The notes beneath the pieces are model-generated. The model ran no database searches. It was not told where the DNA came from and worked only from the letters and a program-made list of their open reading frames with translations. A stretch of 64,000 nt of DNA from Chiayiivirga flava. GTDB lineage: Bacteria > Pseudomonadota > Gammaproteobacteria > Xanthomonadales > Xanthomonadaceae. Where the stretch lies: assembly GCF_014202825.1 (NCBI RefSeq), contig NZ_JACHHP010000001.1, positions 744,001-808,000 of the forward strand. The letters are read 5' to 3'. The translations under genes and the position numbers were made by a program. This document shows positions 52,925-63,500 of the stretch, one piece after another (position 1 is the stretch's first letter; each line of letters starts with the position of its first letter).

Positions 52925-54403
52925 TCAGCCGCCGGCCTTCGGCTTGGGCGTCATGCCCTGCCCCGGCTTGGCGTCCGAGGGCAGCAGTGTCGGCATGCGC
53001 GGCGTCTGCTGTTCCGGCGGTGCATAGGATGCATCGACCGAATAGATGCGCGTGCCTTCGAGCTTGTTCTTGTCCTTGAGCAGGCCGAAGCGGTCGTAGT
53101 TGTCCTTCTGGCTGTTGGCGATCACGTAGAAGGTATCGCCGGCCAGCGTGCCGAGCGTCGGCGCGGTGAGCGTGGGATCGTTCGCCGCAAGCGGCTGCAC
53201 CTTTTCGATGCTGCGCCCGTCCGCGCTCAGCGTCAGCCGCATGATGCGGCTCGGCGGCAGGTTGTTCTGCACCACGACGAGGCTGCCGTTCCACCACGCG
53301 ATGCCCTCGATCAGGCCCAGCGACAGGTTTTTCGGCACGCGCACGTCGAAGGGCTTGCCGGTGCCGATGTCGTAGCCGATCACGCCGCGTTCGTGGTCGC
53401 CCAGGTACAGGGTCTTGCCGTCGCCGCTGACCGCAAGGCCGCGGATGCTGCCGAGCATCGGCGCGTGGAACAGGCGGCGGAACTGGTCGTCGCGCACTTG
53501 GTAAACGGCGTTGTTCACGCCGTCGGCGGCGTACACCTCGCCGTCCTTGCCCAGCGCGATCGACGACAGGATGTAGTTCTGCCCGACGATGGTCGGAGAC
53601 AGGAATTTCTTCAGGAACTTGCCGGTCTTCAGATCGAACTTGAAGATCCCGGCGCGGCCGAGATCGGCCTCCGCATCGTAGCCCTTGAAGTGCGGCATCG
53701 CGGTGGAAGCCACCCACAGCACGCCGCGCTTGTCGTCCACTACGAGGTCGAACACCGCCCACAGGCCGTTCTCGGCATCGGCCTTGACCAGCGGCGTGAG
53801 CTTGCCGTTCTTGCCCACGCGATACACCGCACCCTCGCGCGCGCTGCCCACCAGCAGCTCCTTGCGCGTCGCGTCCCACGCGGTACTTTCGATCAGCAGG
53901 TCTTCCTTCGGCAGCGTGTAGGCCACCTTGCCGGGACCGAACAGCGTGCGGTTGCCGTCGAAACCGTCGAGGGTGTACTTCCACACTTCGGTGGTGGCGA
54001 CCTTCTCGAAACGCTTGTCGTCGCGCGCATCGAAGGTGTAGCCCTGGCTCTGCAGCTCCAGCAGCGCGTTGTAGGTTTCCGACTTTCGGTCCTGCTGCGC
54101 GTAACGCGCGGCCATTTCGTACCGGTAGCGGCCGATGTGCGGACGCAGCTCCACCAGGCGCTTCCAGCCTTCCATTTCCGCATCGAACGCCCCCTGCTGC
54201 TTCATCTGCGCGATGAGCTTGATGACGGTGGCGGGGTCGTCGATCTGGTCCAGCTGCCTGGCAAGATCGGGCGCGGCCTCGCCGGGCTTGGCACCCACCG
54301 GCACGCGCTGCGCGCCGGGCGGCGCGGTCTGCGCCTGTGCGGGCAGGCCGGAAACGGCAAACGTGGTCGCGGCGAGCGCGAGCGTCAGGAAACGTGATGT
54401 CAT
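52925..54403 (-). CDS. Exported beta-propeller (SMP-30/NHL-like) protein
   Basis: 492 residues. A signal peptide (FLTLALAATTFAVSGLPAQA) is followed by a short helical region (LARQLDQIDDPATVIKLIAQ) and then propeller blades: ESTAWDATRKELLVGSAREG, LWAVFDLVVDDKRGVLWVAS, ILSSIALGKDGEVYAADGVN, IRGLAVSGDGKTLYLGDHER and LIEGIAWWNGSLVVVQNNLP. The function is unknown; a lactonase- or gluconolactonase-like fold is possible but no active-site set was identified. ATG 54403 has GGAA just upstream. It is divergent from the Nudix gene. Confidence 0.75.
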   Translation of the reverse strand: MTSRFLTLALAATTFAVSGLPAQAQTAPPGAQRVPVGAKPGEAAPDLARQLDQIDDPATVIKLIAQMKQQGAFDAEMEGWKRLVELRPHIGRYRYEMAARYAQQDRKSETYNALLELQSQGYTFDARDDKRFEKVATTEVWKYTLDGFDGNRTLFGPGKVAYTLPKEDLLIESTAWDATRKELLVGSAREGAVYRVGKNGKLTPLVKADAENGLWAVFDLVVDDKRGVLWVASTAMPHFKGYDAEADLGRAGIFKFDLKTGKFLKKFLSPTIVGQNYILSSIALGKDGEVYAADGVNNAVYQVRDDQFRRLFHAPMLGSIRGLAVSGDGKTLYLGDHERGVIGYDIGTGKPFDVRVPKNLSLGLIEGIAWWNGSLVVVQNNLPPSRIMRLTLSADGRSIEKVQPLAANDPTLTAPTLGTLAGDTFYVIANSQKDNYDRFGLLKDKNKLEGTRIYSVDASYAPPEQQTPRMPTLLPSDAKPGQGMTPKPKAGG

Positions 54404-54508
54404 GAGTTCCACCAGAGAAAAGGCCAGCCTGCGACCGCGTCCGGACCGCCGAGGTTCCCCGCGTCATTGCGCCGGGATAGGATCGGGACCAGGATCGGGG
54501 GGCGCACG

Positions 54509-55063
54509 ATGAACCAAACGACCACGCATTTCAACGCCGAGACGCTGCTGGAGGGCGAATACCTGCGCCTGCGCCGGCGTGGCACCTGGGAGTATGCGGA
54601 ACGCACGAATGCCAGCTCGGCGGCCATCATCGTCGCGGTGACGCCGGACGACCGCATCGTGTTCGTCGAACAGTACCGCGTGCCGATCGATTGCCGCAGC
54701 ATCGAGATGCCGGCCGGGCTCGTCGGCGACCTGGGCGACGACGAATCGATCGAAACCGCCGCCGCGCGCGAGCTGCTGGAGGAAACCGGCTGGCAGGCGG
54801 GACATGTCGAGGTGCTGATGGTCGGGCCGTCGTCGTCGGGCATGAGCAACGAACTGGTGGCCTTCGTCCGCGCCCGCGACCTCGTGCGCGTGCACGCCGG
54901 CGGCGGCGACGAGACCGAGGACATCCTCGTGCACGAGATTGCGCGCGCGGACGCGGCCGCGTGGCTCGACGCGAAGCGGCGCGAGGGGTTCTCGATCGAT
55001 CCGAAGCTCTACGCGGGGCTGTGGTTCGTCGAGCGCAATCCGGACGGGTCGCCGGCGGCGTAA
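54509..55063 (+). CDS. Nudix hydrolase (ADP-ribose pyrophosphatase-like)
   Basis: 184 residues. A full Nudix box is present at about 78-100 (GDLGDDESIETAAARELLEE followed by TGW), after VEQYRVPIDCRSIEMPAGLV, and with SSSGMSNELVAFVRARDL downstream. The layout resembles NudF/ADP-ribose pyrophosphatases, which split ADP-ribose or related nucleotide sugars; the exact substrate cannot be read. ATG 54509 lies behind GGGGGG; the extra open frame upstream is rejected. Confidence 0.9.
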   Translation: MNQTTTHFNAETLLEGEYLRLRRRGTWEYAERTNASSAAIIVAVTPDDRIVFVEQYRVPIDCRSIEMPAGLVGDLGDDESIETAAARELLEETGWQAGHVEVLMVGPSSSGMSNELVAFVRARDLVRVHAGGGDETEDILVHEIARADAAAWLDAKRREGFSIDPKLYAGLWFVERNPDGSPAA

Positions 55064-55212
55064 GCACGCTCGGCACACGCCGGCGGCGTATTGCGCGCGG
55101 GCACGGCCGGCCCTGCGACCCTAACCTCGCGGCCTGCAGAACGCGTCTCCCGCACGCTTGCCCGCGGTCCTTTCCCGCGGAAAAGGACTGCGGGCGACGG
55201 GCAACGGATGCG

Positions 55213-57513
55213 TTACTGCTCGAAGTCGTCCTCGAACAGCGTATTCCACGACAGGCGGCGGAACAGCACGATCGCGTTGTCGGTGTTTGCCGCGACGTAG
55301 AGATGCCGGTTGTCGGCACTGAGCGCGAGTGCGGCGGGACCGCCGAGATTCTCGACGCCGCCCTCGCCGTCGAACACCGTCTGGTGCACGGTCAGGGCCC
55401 CGGTGGCGCCGGCGCGATCGAAGACGGTCAGGCTGCTGTCGGCAAAGCCGGTGACGAAGACTTCGCGTCCGTCCGGTGCCACCGCGATACCCTGCGGCCC
55501 GGCCATGCCGACGATGCCCGGATCGTTGCGCCGCCAGGCCTGGGTCCAGGTCAGCGTGCCGCCCGCGCCGCGCGTGAACAGCACCACCGCATTGTCGGAT
55601 TCGGCCGCCACGTACAGATGTTCGCCGTTCGCGCTGATCGCAAGGTCGGCGGCGCCGCCGAGCCCGCTGACGCCGGCCAGGCCGTTGCGGTATGCGGCGA
55701 GGAACGACAGTTTGCCGTTGCCGCCGCCCGCAGGATCGCGGTCGAACGCGACGACGGCGTTGCCGAAGCGCGCGGTGACGTAGACCTGCGCGCCGTCGGG
55801 CGACACCACGATCGCGGTCGGCGCGGCGAGCCCGACGACAGTGGCGCCGGCGTCCGTGCCATCGTCGATGTCGTTGCGCTCGGCCTCGACGAACTGCAGC
55901 GCGCCGGTGCCCGCATCGCGCGCGAACACCGCGACTGCGTTGGCGGTGGCACCGGCGGCATACACCTGGGCACCGTCCGGACTGACCTGCAGTCCCGTGA
56001 CACCGAGCAGGCCCGTGGTCTCGCCGCCGGGTGCGTCGGGATAGGTCTGGCCGCTGACCTGGTTGGCCACGAACGACAGCGCCCCCGTGCCGGCGTCGCG
56101 CGCGAGGATCGCGATGGCGTTGTCGTTCGCGCTCGCGACGTACACGTTGAGGCCGTCGGGACTGAGCTTGAGATCTTTCGGGCCGTTGAGCTTGGCGTTT
56201 TCGAATCCCGATGTCGCGATCGAGTACGCCTGCACGAAGGTCAGACGGCCGGTGCCCGCATCGCGCGTGAAATGCAGCACGCTGTCCTGGCTTTCGCTCG
56301 CGGCATAGGCATGCGCACCGTCGGGCGACAGCGCCAGCGCGCTCGGCTGCGTCAGCGCGGCGATGCCCTGCGGGCCGCCGATCACCTCGTCGCCGGGCGA
56401 TGTTTCCAGCGCCGGATCGAAGTTCGGATCGACGATGCTGGCGTACGCATAGTCCTGGCTCAGCGCCACGTTCTGCGGGTCGCTCAGCGCGATCCGGAAA
56501 CTCTCGTCCGGCTCCACCGCGGCGTCGGCCAGCACCGTCACCGGGATCTCGGCGGCGGTGTCGCCCGGCGCGATGGTGACGATGCCGCTTGCCGCCAGAT
56601 AATCGCTGCCGGCGGAGGCGTTGACGTTCTGCGTGGTCCACGCGAACGTCACCGGCACACTGTGCGAGCGCGAGAGCTGCGGACGGAAGACCACCACGGT
56701 GGAGCCTGCGGTCGGTTCGAGCGCACGCACGTTCGGGATCGCGATGCTCGGCACGTTGTCGTCGTCCTGCACCGTGACGGTGGCCTCGCCGTCGGCGAGC
56801 ACGCCGTTCTGAATCGCGGTCAGCGCCACGGTGAAGGTTTCGCTCGCCTCGGGCAACGTATCGCCGCAGACGATCACGTCGATCTGCGCCGCGCCCTGGC
56901 CCGCGGCGATCACGAGCTGCGTATCGGCCGCGACGAAATCGATGCCCGGTGCGCAGGCGCTGCCGCCGATGGCGGTGCCGTTCACCGTGTTCCACTCGAT
57001 CGTCACCGCGTCGGCGGACGTGGTGTTCATCGCCACCGCGAGCGTGGCGGTGCGGCTGCCGGCATTGCCTTCGAGCAGGGCGACATCGGCGATGGTCACC
57101 GCAGGTCCCGTGCCCAGGCCCTGCGGATCCAGGTCGAGCCTGCGCGCGACGCCGGCGGCGCCGACCGCGGTTTCCGCGGCCAGCTGCGAGCCGACGAAGA
57201 GCCGCACCGCGTCGCCCGGCCGTGCCCGGCCCTCGACGCGCGGATCCACCGTGTCCATCGGCACGCGCAACGAATACTGCCCGGCAAGGCGACTGTCGCG
57301 CCCGAGCGTGTAGCGCGAGATCACGCTGCCGTCCTCGCGCCGGATCTCGATCACGCTGCCCATCGGCGCGGGCTGGCCGAACAGCGTCACGTTGCCGTAG
57401 AGCACGTGGTCGGGCGCCTCGACCCGGGCCATCGTCGTCGCCGGCAGCAGCAGCGCGGGCAGCAACACGCCGAGCAGGCGAATGCCGCACATGCGGTAGA
57501 GGAGTCGGTTCAT
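55213..57513 (-). CDS. Exported Calx-beta / beta-propeller protein
   Basis: 766 residues. A signal peptide (MCGIRLLGVLLPALLLPATT) precedes an Ig-like region (VLYGNVTLFGQPAPMGSVIE). Two Calx-beta domains follow (VTIADVALLEGNAGSRTATL with PEASETFTVALTAIQNGVLA, and SIAIPNVRALEPTAGSTVVV with EPDESFRIALSDPQNVAL). Residues about 390-750 are about seven propeller blades of the type LALSPDGAHAYAASESQDSV and LQVSPDGAQVYAAGATANAV, as in YncE/lactonase-like proteins. It ends WNTLFEDDFEQ. It lies 2 bases after the giant gene and has a GGGGAG ribosome-binding site, so the two form one unit. Role unknown; calcium binding is possible for Calx-beta domains. Confidence 0.85.
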   Translation of the reverse strand: MNRLLYRMCGIRLLGVLLPALLLPATTMARVEAPDHVLYGNVTLFGQPAPMGSVIEIRREDGSVISRYTLGRDSRLAGQYSLRVPMDTVDPRVEGRARPGDAVRLFVGSQLAAETAVGAAGVARRLDLDPQGLGTGPAVTIADVALLEGNAGSRTATLAVAMNTTSADAVTIEWNTVNGTAIGGSACAPGIDFVAADTQLVIAAGQGAAQIDVIVCGDTLPEASETFTVALTAIQNGVLADGEATVTVQDDDNVPSIAIPNVRALEPTAGSTVVVFRPQLSRSHSVPVTFAWTTQNVNASAGSDYLAASGIVTIAPGDTAAEIPVTVLADAAVEPDESFRIALSDPQNVALSQDYAYASIVDPNFDPALETSPGDEVIGGPQGIAALTQPSALALSPDGAHAYAASESQDSVLHFTRDAGTGRLTFVQAYSIATSGFENAKLNGPKDLKLSPDGLNVYVASANDNAIAILARDAGTGALSFVANQVSGQTYPDAPGGETTGLLGVTGLQVSPDGAQVYAAGATANAVAVFARDAGTGALQFVEAERNDIDDGTDAGATVVGLAAPTAIVVSPDGAQVYVTARFGNAVVAFDRDPAGGGNGKLSFLAAYRNGLAGVSGLGGAADLAISANGEHLYVAAESDNAVVLFTRGAGGTLTWTQAWRRNDPGIVGMAGPQGIAVAPDGREVFVTGFADSSLTVFDRAGATGALTVHQTVFDGEGGVENLGGPAALALSADNRHLYVAANTDNAIVLFRRLSWNTLFEDDFEQ

Positions 57514-57515
57514 GG

Positions 57516-60500
57516 TCAGCTCCCCGAGTACGCGTAGGTCTTGAAGAAAATGCGGATGTCGTCGACGCCGTTGCCGTCGCGCGTGCCGCTGCCGCCCGGA
57601 ATCGTCCGGCCGTGGATGAAGGTGTCGAGGCCTTCGACCGGGTCGTTGAGAAAGGTGCCGCCGGGAATGATGATCATCCAGCGCCGGTTCCACACCGAGC
57701 GACCGACCAGCCGGCTCTCGGCCGTCACCTGCGCGTCGTCGAACGGCTCGCTGAAGTGGTGCGCACGCATCTGCGGATAGCGGCGGATCTGGGTCGACGA
57801 TTCGCTCAGCGTGTCGGTCGCGGGATTCCAGTCGAAGCGGTCCAGGTCCTGCGAGGAGATCGGGAACGGAATCGGCACGGCCTGGTCGACCACGCTCCAC
57901 TCGCGCACGCGGAAGTCGTTGGCGTCCGGCGCGCGCAGCACGTCGGCGCCCACCGGCAGCAGGTAGATGTTCGGGTCGTCCGCCAACGGCAGGCTCGCGT
58001 AGTTGCCGAACCACGCACCGACCGAACGGATGCGCGTGGCGAACTTGCTCGAATCGTAGGAACTGTCCTGCGGCCCGAGCGCCCAGCCGAAGAAGTTGAG
58101 CCCGAACGTCACGTTGGTGTCGAACTCGATCACGATGCCCGGCTGCGGGCCCGCGGACTCCGGCGCGAACGGACGCGCGTAGCGACGGAACTCGGGAATC
58201 TTCCACAGGTCCGGCACGCGCATGCTGTCGAGCTTGGCCCGCCATTCGGCATCGCCGTCCTCGGTGTCAGGGATGCGGAACAGTTCGCGCCGCAGCGAGA
58301 AGCGGTTGGTCTCGACCTGCGGGTTGTTGAAGCCCATCTGGCCCTTGAGCACGTCGAAGTTGAGCTTGAGCTGCGCCATCGTGTCCGCAAGACCCGGCGA
58401 GCCGGGTTGCGGCACGCCCTGGATGATCTGGCCGATGCCGCGCTCCTTGACGATCTGGGTCAGGAATTTCTGTCCCGCCTGTCCGTCGCCGCCGAGCAGG
58501 TTGGTCTCGTAGTCGTAGGCAGACGCGGCGAGGAACACGTAGCGCGCGGCAAGGTCGAACGAGGCGCGGTACTTCTGCAGCGCGTCGTTGCGGAAGATGC
58601 GGAACGCCATGTCGCGGTAGCGCGCTTCCTGCGTCGCGGCGCTGCCGCTGCGGCGGAACACCAGCATCTGGTCGTAGATGCGCAGCGCCTCGGCCAGCGT
58701 CGCCAGGTACTCGCCGCGCAGCTGCTTGAGCGCCTCGGTGCGGGCGAAGATTTCAGAACGCAGCAGCGGTTCGCTGCGCAGGATCGCGTCCACCTCGCCG
58801 GACAGGCCATACAGTTCGAGATTCGCGTCGTTGATCGCGCTGCGGATGCCGGCCAGCTCGCCGACGTCCTCCTTCGCCGCATCGGTGGAGTTGGAGACGA
58901 TGTCCAGACCGTCGGCCACCGTGTCGACGACGAACGCCGCGGTGTCGCCGGCGATGTCCACCGTGCACTGCGGTACCGAGAAAATGTCGCCGCCGCCGGC
59001 CAGGCCGACGATGAGATTGTCCGGTACGCACTCGGACGTGTTTTCGAACGTGGCGTCGAGGAACAGCGCGACGCGACGCGCGACGATCGAGGCGCTCTTC
59101 ATCACCTCGGTGGCGATGGTGAGGTTGCGCAGCTCGTTGCGCTGCGCGACGGACACGTTGATGTTGGCAAGGCTCGTGTCGAAGGTCTGCTGCACCGTCG
59201 CGATCTGGGCCTCCAGGTCCAGCCGCATCTTGTCGTATTCGAGCAGCGCCTGCTTGAGCGCGACGCGCCCCTCCAGCATCTGCTGCAGGATCTGCTGGAT
59301 GCGCCCGGGCGCACGGCGCTCGCCGGTCCAGCTTTCGGGTTTGGTGAACCACAGCCCGTAGTCCGGCGATTCGATCGTCGTGTACTCGACTTCGAGCGAT
59401 GCGGTGGCGTCGATGTCGCCCATCGGGCAGCCGGTCGCGAACGGCGTCTGTGCGCAGTCGCCGCCGACCGGGTCGGCGCCCACGTCGCTGGGCTCGATGT
59501 TGAAGTAGTTCACCCCGTTCGGCGCCGGCTTGTAGGCGCCGGTGAACGTCTTGACCTTCTTCACGCCCAGATCGCCGGTGATGCCGCCGTCGAAGTCGAA
59601 TGCGGTCCCCGACAACACGGGCACGTCGACGTACATGTAGTGGTAGAGGTCCGGACCGTCGTATCCGGCCGGATAGACGCCGGTCGGACCGATGTCGTCG
59701 GCGTACGGATAGCCGAAAATCTCGATCAGCTGGTTCGCGAAGTCGGTTTCCTGGTCGATCGACACGTCCCACAACTCGTCGGCGCTGTCCTGGGTGCGGC
59801 GCAGCTGGTTGTTGAGCTGGTTGGCGAAATCCCACACCTTCAGCGCGTTGTTGACCGCGCCCATCGCGCGCTCCCAGATCTGCTCGAACTGGGTCTTGTT
59901 GAAGCGGGTGAGCTGGGTCGGGTCGATGTCGAACGGCACCACGCCCTTGGCCAGGCCGAGCGGATTGAGGCCCGCATCGGCCTTGTCGACCTGGCGCTGC
60001 ACGCCGGTGTAGTGGCTTGCGATCTCGTCGAGTTCGGACACGGTGCGGCGCTCGATCTTCTGGATGCCCACGTGCGAGGGATCGGGGTCGACCGCCGGCA
60101 CGATCGCGTTGACCGTCACCCAGTCGAAATACGCGCCCATGCCGGCGCGGCGACCCCATTCGGACAGGCCCCACGCACGTTCGGGATCGGTGTCCTCGTA
60201 GCCCTGCCACTGGCCGTTGGGATCCTCCACGTATTCGCTGCGGTAGGTGAGATCGACGATCTCGGCGCCGGTGCGCGCCTTGGCCGCAGCGCTGACCGCG
60301 AACTGGCGCTCGTCGAGGAAGTCGACGTTGATCGGCACGCCGGCCACGAGCACGGCCTCGGACTGCGGATTCCACGAGAAGAACGGATGCCGCAGCAGGT
60401 TGTAGTAGATCGTGGTGGCGGTGAGGTAGTGGCCCCAGGCATCGCCGTGGCCCTGCGGGAACATGATGCGGGCGTCGAATTCGTTCAACACGCCGTTCAC

Positions 60501-63500
60501 GTCCTGATCGGCGATGTTGTACGACAGCGCGTACGCCACTTCGCCGTCGCCGGTGGTGAAGTTCCAGAACAGCCGGTTGTAGACCGGCGACGCAGCTACC
60601 GGGCCGCCGCTGTCGTCGCGGCCGCGCAGCAGCACGAGCTCCTCTTCGAGCGGGGATTCGAGCTGGTTCTGGAAGGTGAAGATGCTCGGCGACAGCGTGA
60701 ACGTGCCGTCGGCCGAATCGATCGCGATGGTCGGGTCCTGCGCATCGGCATACCCCTCGTTGCCGAGCAGCGTGTAGAAATCGACGAGGCGCGAGGCGAC
60801 CAGCAGCACGGCGGCATTGGCCGGGCCGTAGTCGACCGGCGGCGTCGAGTCGGCCGACAGCTGCAGCGCACGGCGCATGACCGTGGTGTAGGCCTCGATC
60901 AGGCCGATGCTGTTGAGATTGTCCGGATCGGCGTTGAGCGCGACCGGGCCCGAATACCGCTCGCCGAGCTGGATCAGCATGCTGGCGTAGTTGTTGGTTT
61001 CGGACGCACCGAAGTCCTGCACGCGCGCCTCGAACGGGTTGAGCCGGCCGAGCACGCGCTTGACCCAGCCTTCGGCCAGCTGCGCGCGCTGGTTGATCGG
61101 CGTGGCACCGGGCTGTCCGGCCCACAGGCTCCAGTTGGTGGTGTTGTTGCAGCCCGGCAGGCCGCGGTAGCGCGCGAGATACCAGTTGTCGGACAGGGTC
61201 TGGATGTTGGCGCCTTCGATGCTGATCTCCAGCGCGCCCTGCGGATCGTCCACCGGGAACTGGATCCAGCCGTTGAGCTGGCCGGTCGCAGGATCCGGCA
61301 GCGGCATCGGCGGCGTGCCGTTGGCATCGGGATGGAAGAACCACTCGAATTCGAGCGCGTCCGGGTTGCCGCCGAAGTCGCCGCTGTGCCGCAGCACGAG
61401 CTGCTCGTCGAAGATGTTGGCCGGCGAGATCACGTTGATCTGGCCCTGGTAGGTGCTGTTGATCGGCGGGTTGGTGGCGTCCGATTCGAGACAGCCGACG
61501 CGGATCACCTCCAGGCTCACCGGCAGCGGGTTGAGCGAGGGATCGTTGTTGAACGCCACTGTCATGAAGCCGCTGCCCTGCGACAGGCCGGCGCTCAGTG
61601 CCGGGCTGACGCCGACCGCCTGGAACGGTTCGAGGATGCCGTCGTCGTTGTCGTCCTGGAAGCCGATCAGCACGTCGTCCGCGGTGACGGCGCGCGGCGT
61701 CACGGTGCAGGTGCGCACGCGCGTTTCGGTGTTGACCTCGGAGGTGGGACAGATCTTCGTGATGCCCTGCGGATTGCGCGACTGCCGGAACAGCGCTTCC
61801 ACGGCCTGGTCCCAGGTGCAGCCGGGCGCGTCGCAGGTGCCGGTGAAGTCGCTCGCTTCGCTGCCGTCGCCGCCGTCGATGGTCTTCAGCGCCACGCGGT
61901 CGCGCTTGGAGAGCACGTTGAGCAGCAGGAACGGCTCGCCGGCGCCGGTTTCGTCGAACGCGCCGACCAGGTCGAGCGTACGGTTGAGCGGGTCGTACGA
62001 GATGCGTTGCGAGATCGACACCGGCAGCTTGATGACCCCATCGGCCGAGCCTGCGATCGAAATGCTGCCGTCGGTCTCGAAATTGCTCGCGATGGTTTCG
62101 GGCAGCTGCGCCAGGCGCACCGATCGCGGGTTCAGCGGATCGAGCAATTGCGCCAGCGTGTCGCTCGGCGCGGGATCGGCTTCCTCGTCCTGGATGGCGT
62201 CGTACACCACCTCCACGGCCGCCTGGTTGTAGATGTCGGGCAGGCCGCGCTTGGGCGTGAGCAGGGTCTCGCCGCTGATCAGCAAAGGCGCGGTGTCGGG
62301 CCAGACGATGTCGTAATGCACTTCGATCGGGTCGAGCAGCGAGACCGAGCCGCCCTGCGCCACGGGCAGGCGTGCGAGCCACGGCACGCAGGTGCCGCTG
62401 TCGATGTCGTTGAGATTGTTGTTGTCCAGATCGGTGAAGAAACCCGGTTGTGCCGGATAGAAATACTTCACCGCGCCGCTGCCGGCGGATTTGGCCCAGA
62501 GCTGGTTCTTGTAGTCCTGGAAGAACGGCGGCGGCGGCTGCTCGCCAAGCGCCTGGCCGACGGCGAAGGTGTCGCCGCAGCCGGGCAGCAGTCGCACCGG
62601 ATACGGCGGCGACACGGTGGTGCCGGCGGTGCCGGCGTAGCGGAACTGGTTGTAGCCCGCGCCGGTGGCGAGCACCTTGTAGACGCGGAACTTCCATTCG
62701 CTGGAACCCGGCGCAAGGTACTTGAGCAGCACGTAGGGATCGGACGCGGCAGCCTGGTCGTTGGCGATCGCGTTGCCGAAGTCCGAGCGCAGCGCGAACA
62801 CCGAATCGAAGCCGGTGCCGGTCGACGACGGCGCCATGAAGGCGTGTTCGTCGTTGGGATTGAAACCGGCCGCACCGAAATCGTTCTGAATGTAGATGCG
62901 CGCGTTGGTGAATTGCGCCGGCAGCAGCGGCTGCTGGCCGAGACCTTCGCCGCCCTGCTCACTCGCGATCACGATGCGGTCCGGGTCGTACGGCCAGTGC
63001 GGCACGTAGCGGACCGATTTCTCCGGCCAGTACACACCGCGCGCCTTGTCGTGGTACCACGCCACCACGAGCTCGCGGCCCTGCTCCGCCGCGCGCGCGT
63101 TGCTGTAGCGGTTCACCGGAATGATGGCGCCGGTGCGCGAGGTGCGGTTGTAGGCCGCGTCCGTGCCGCTGCCGTCGTAGTAGGCCAGCGCGTTGACCAC
63201 GAAGCCGGTGCGGTTGGGTTCGTTGTGGTGCGGATCGACGATCTTCTTGCCGATCTCCACCGCCACGTTGTCGACGAACAGCGGCGCGGCGGCGTAAGGC
63301 ACGGTGCGCACGATTTCCACTTCGATCGGGTACTGCAGGATGTCCAGCGCCGGCCCCCGCACGTACACCAGCACGCTGGTGCCGCTGCGTGCGGCGGTGA
63401 ACGTGCCGCCGCTGTAGACCGCATCGCTCGATCCGCTGTTCGGGTTGACGAGCTCGAGCACCTTGTAGTTGCCCGACGCCGGCTCGGCTTCCACCGGCGC

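Noticed and set aside
58753..62697. Minus-strand frame of 1,314 codons inside the giant gene
   Set aside because: Same strand, wrong frame; Arg/Ala-rich sequence without structure. The 57516 frame has normal protein character throughout.
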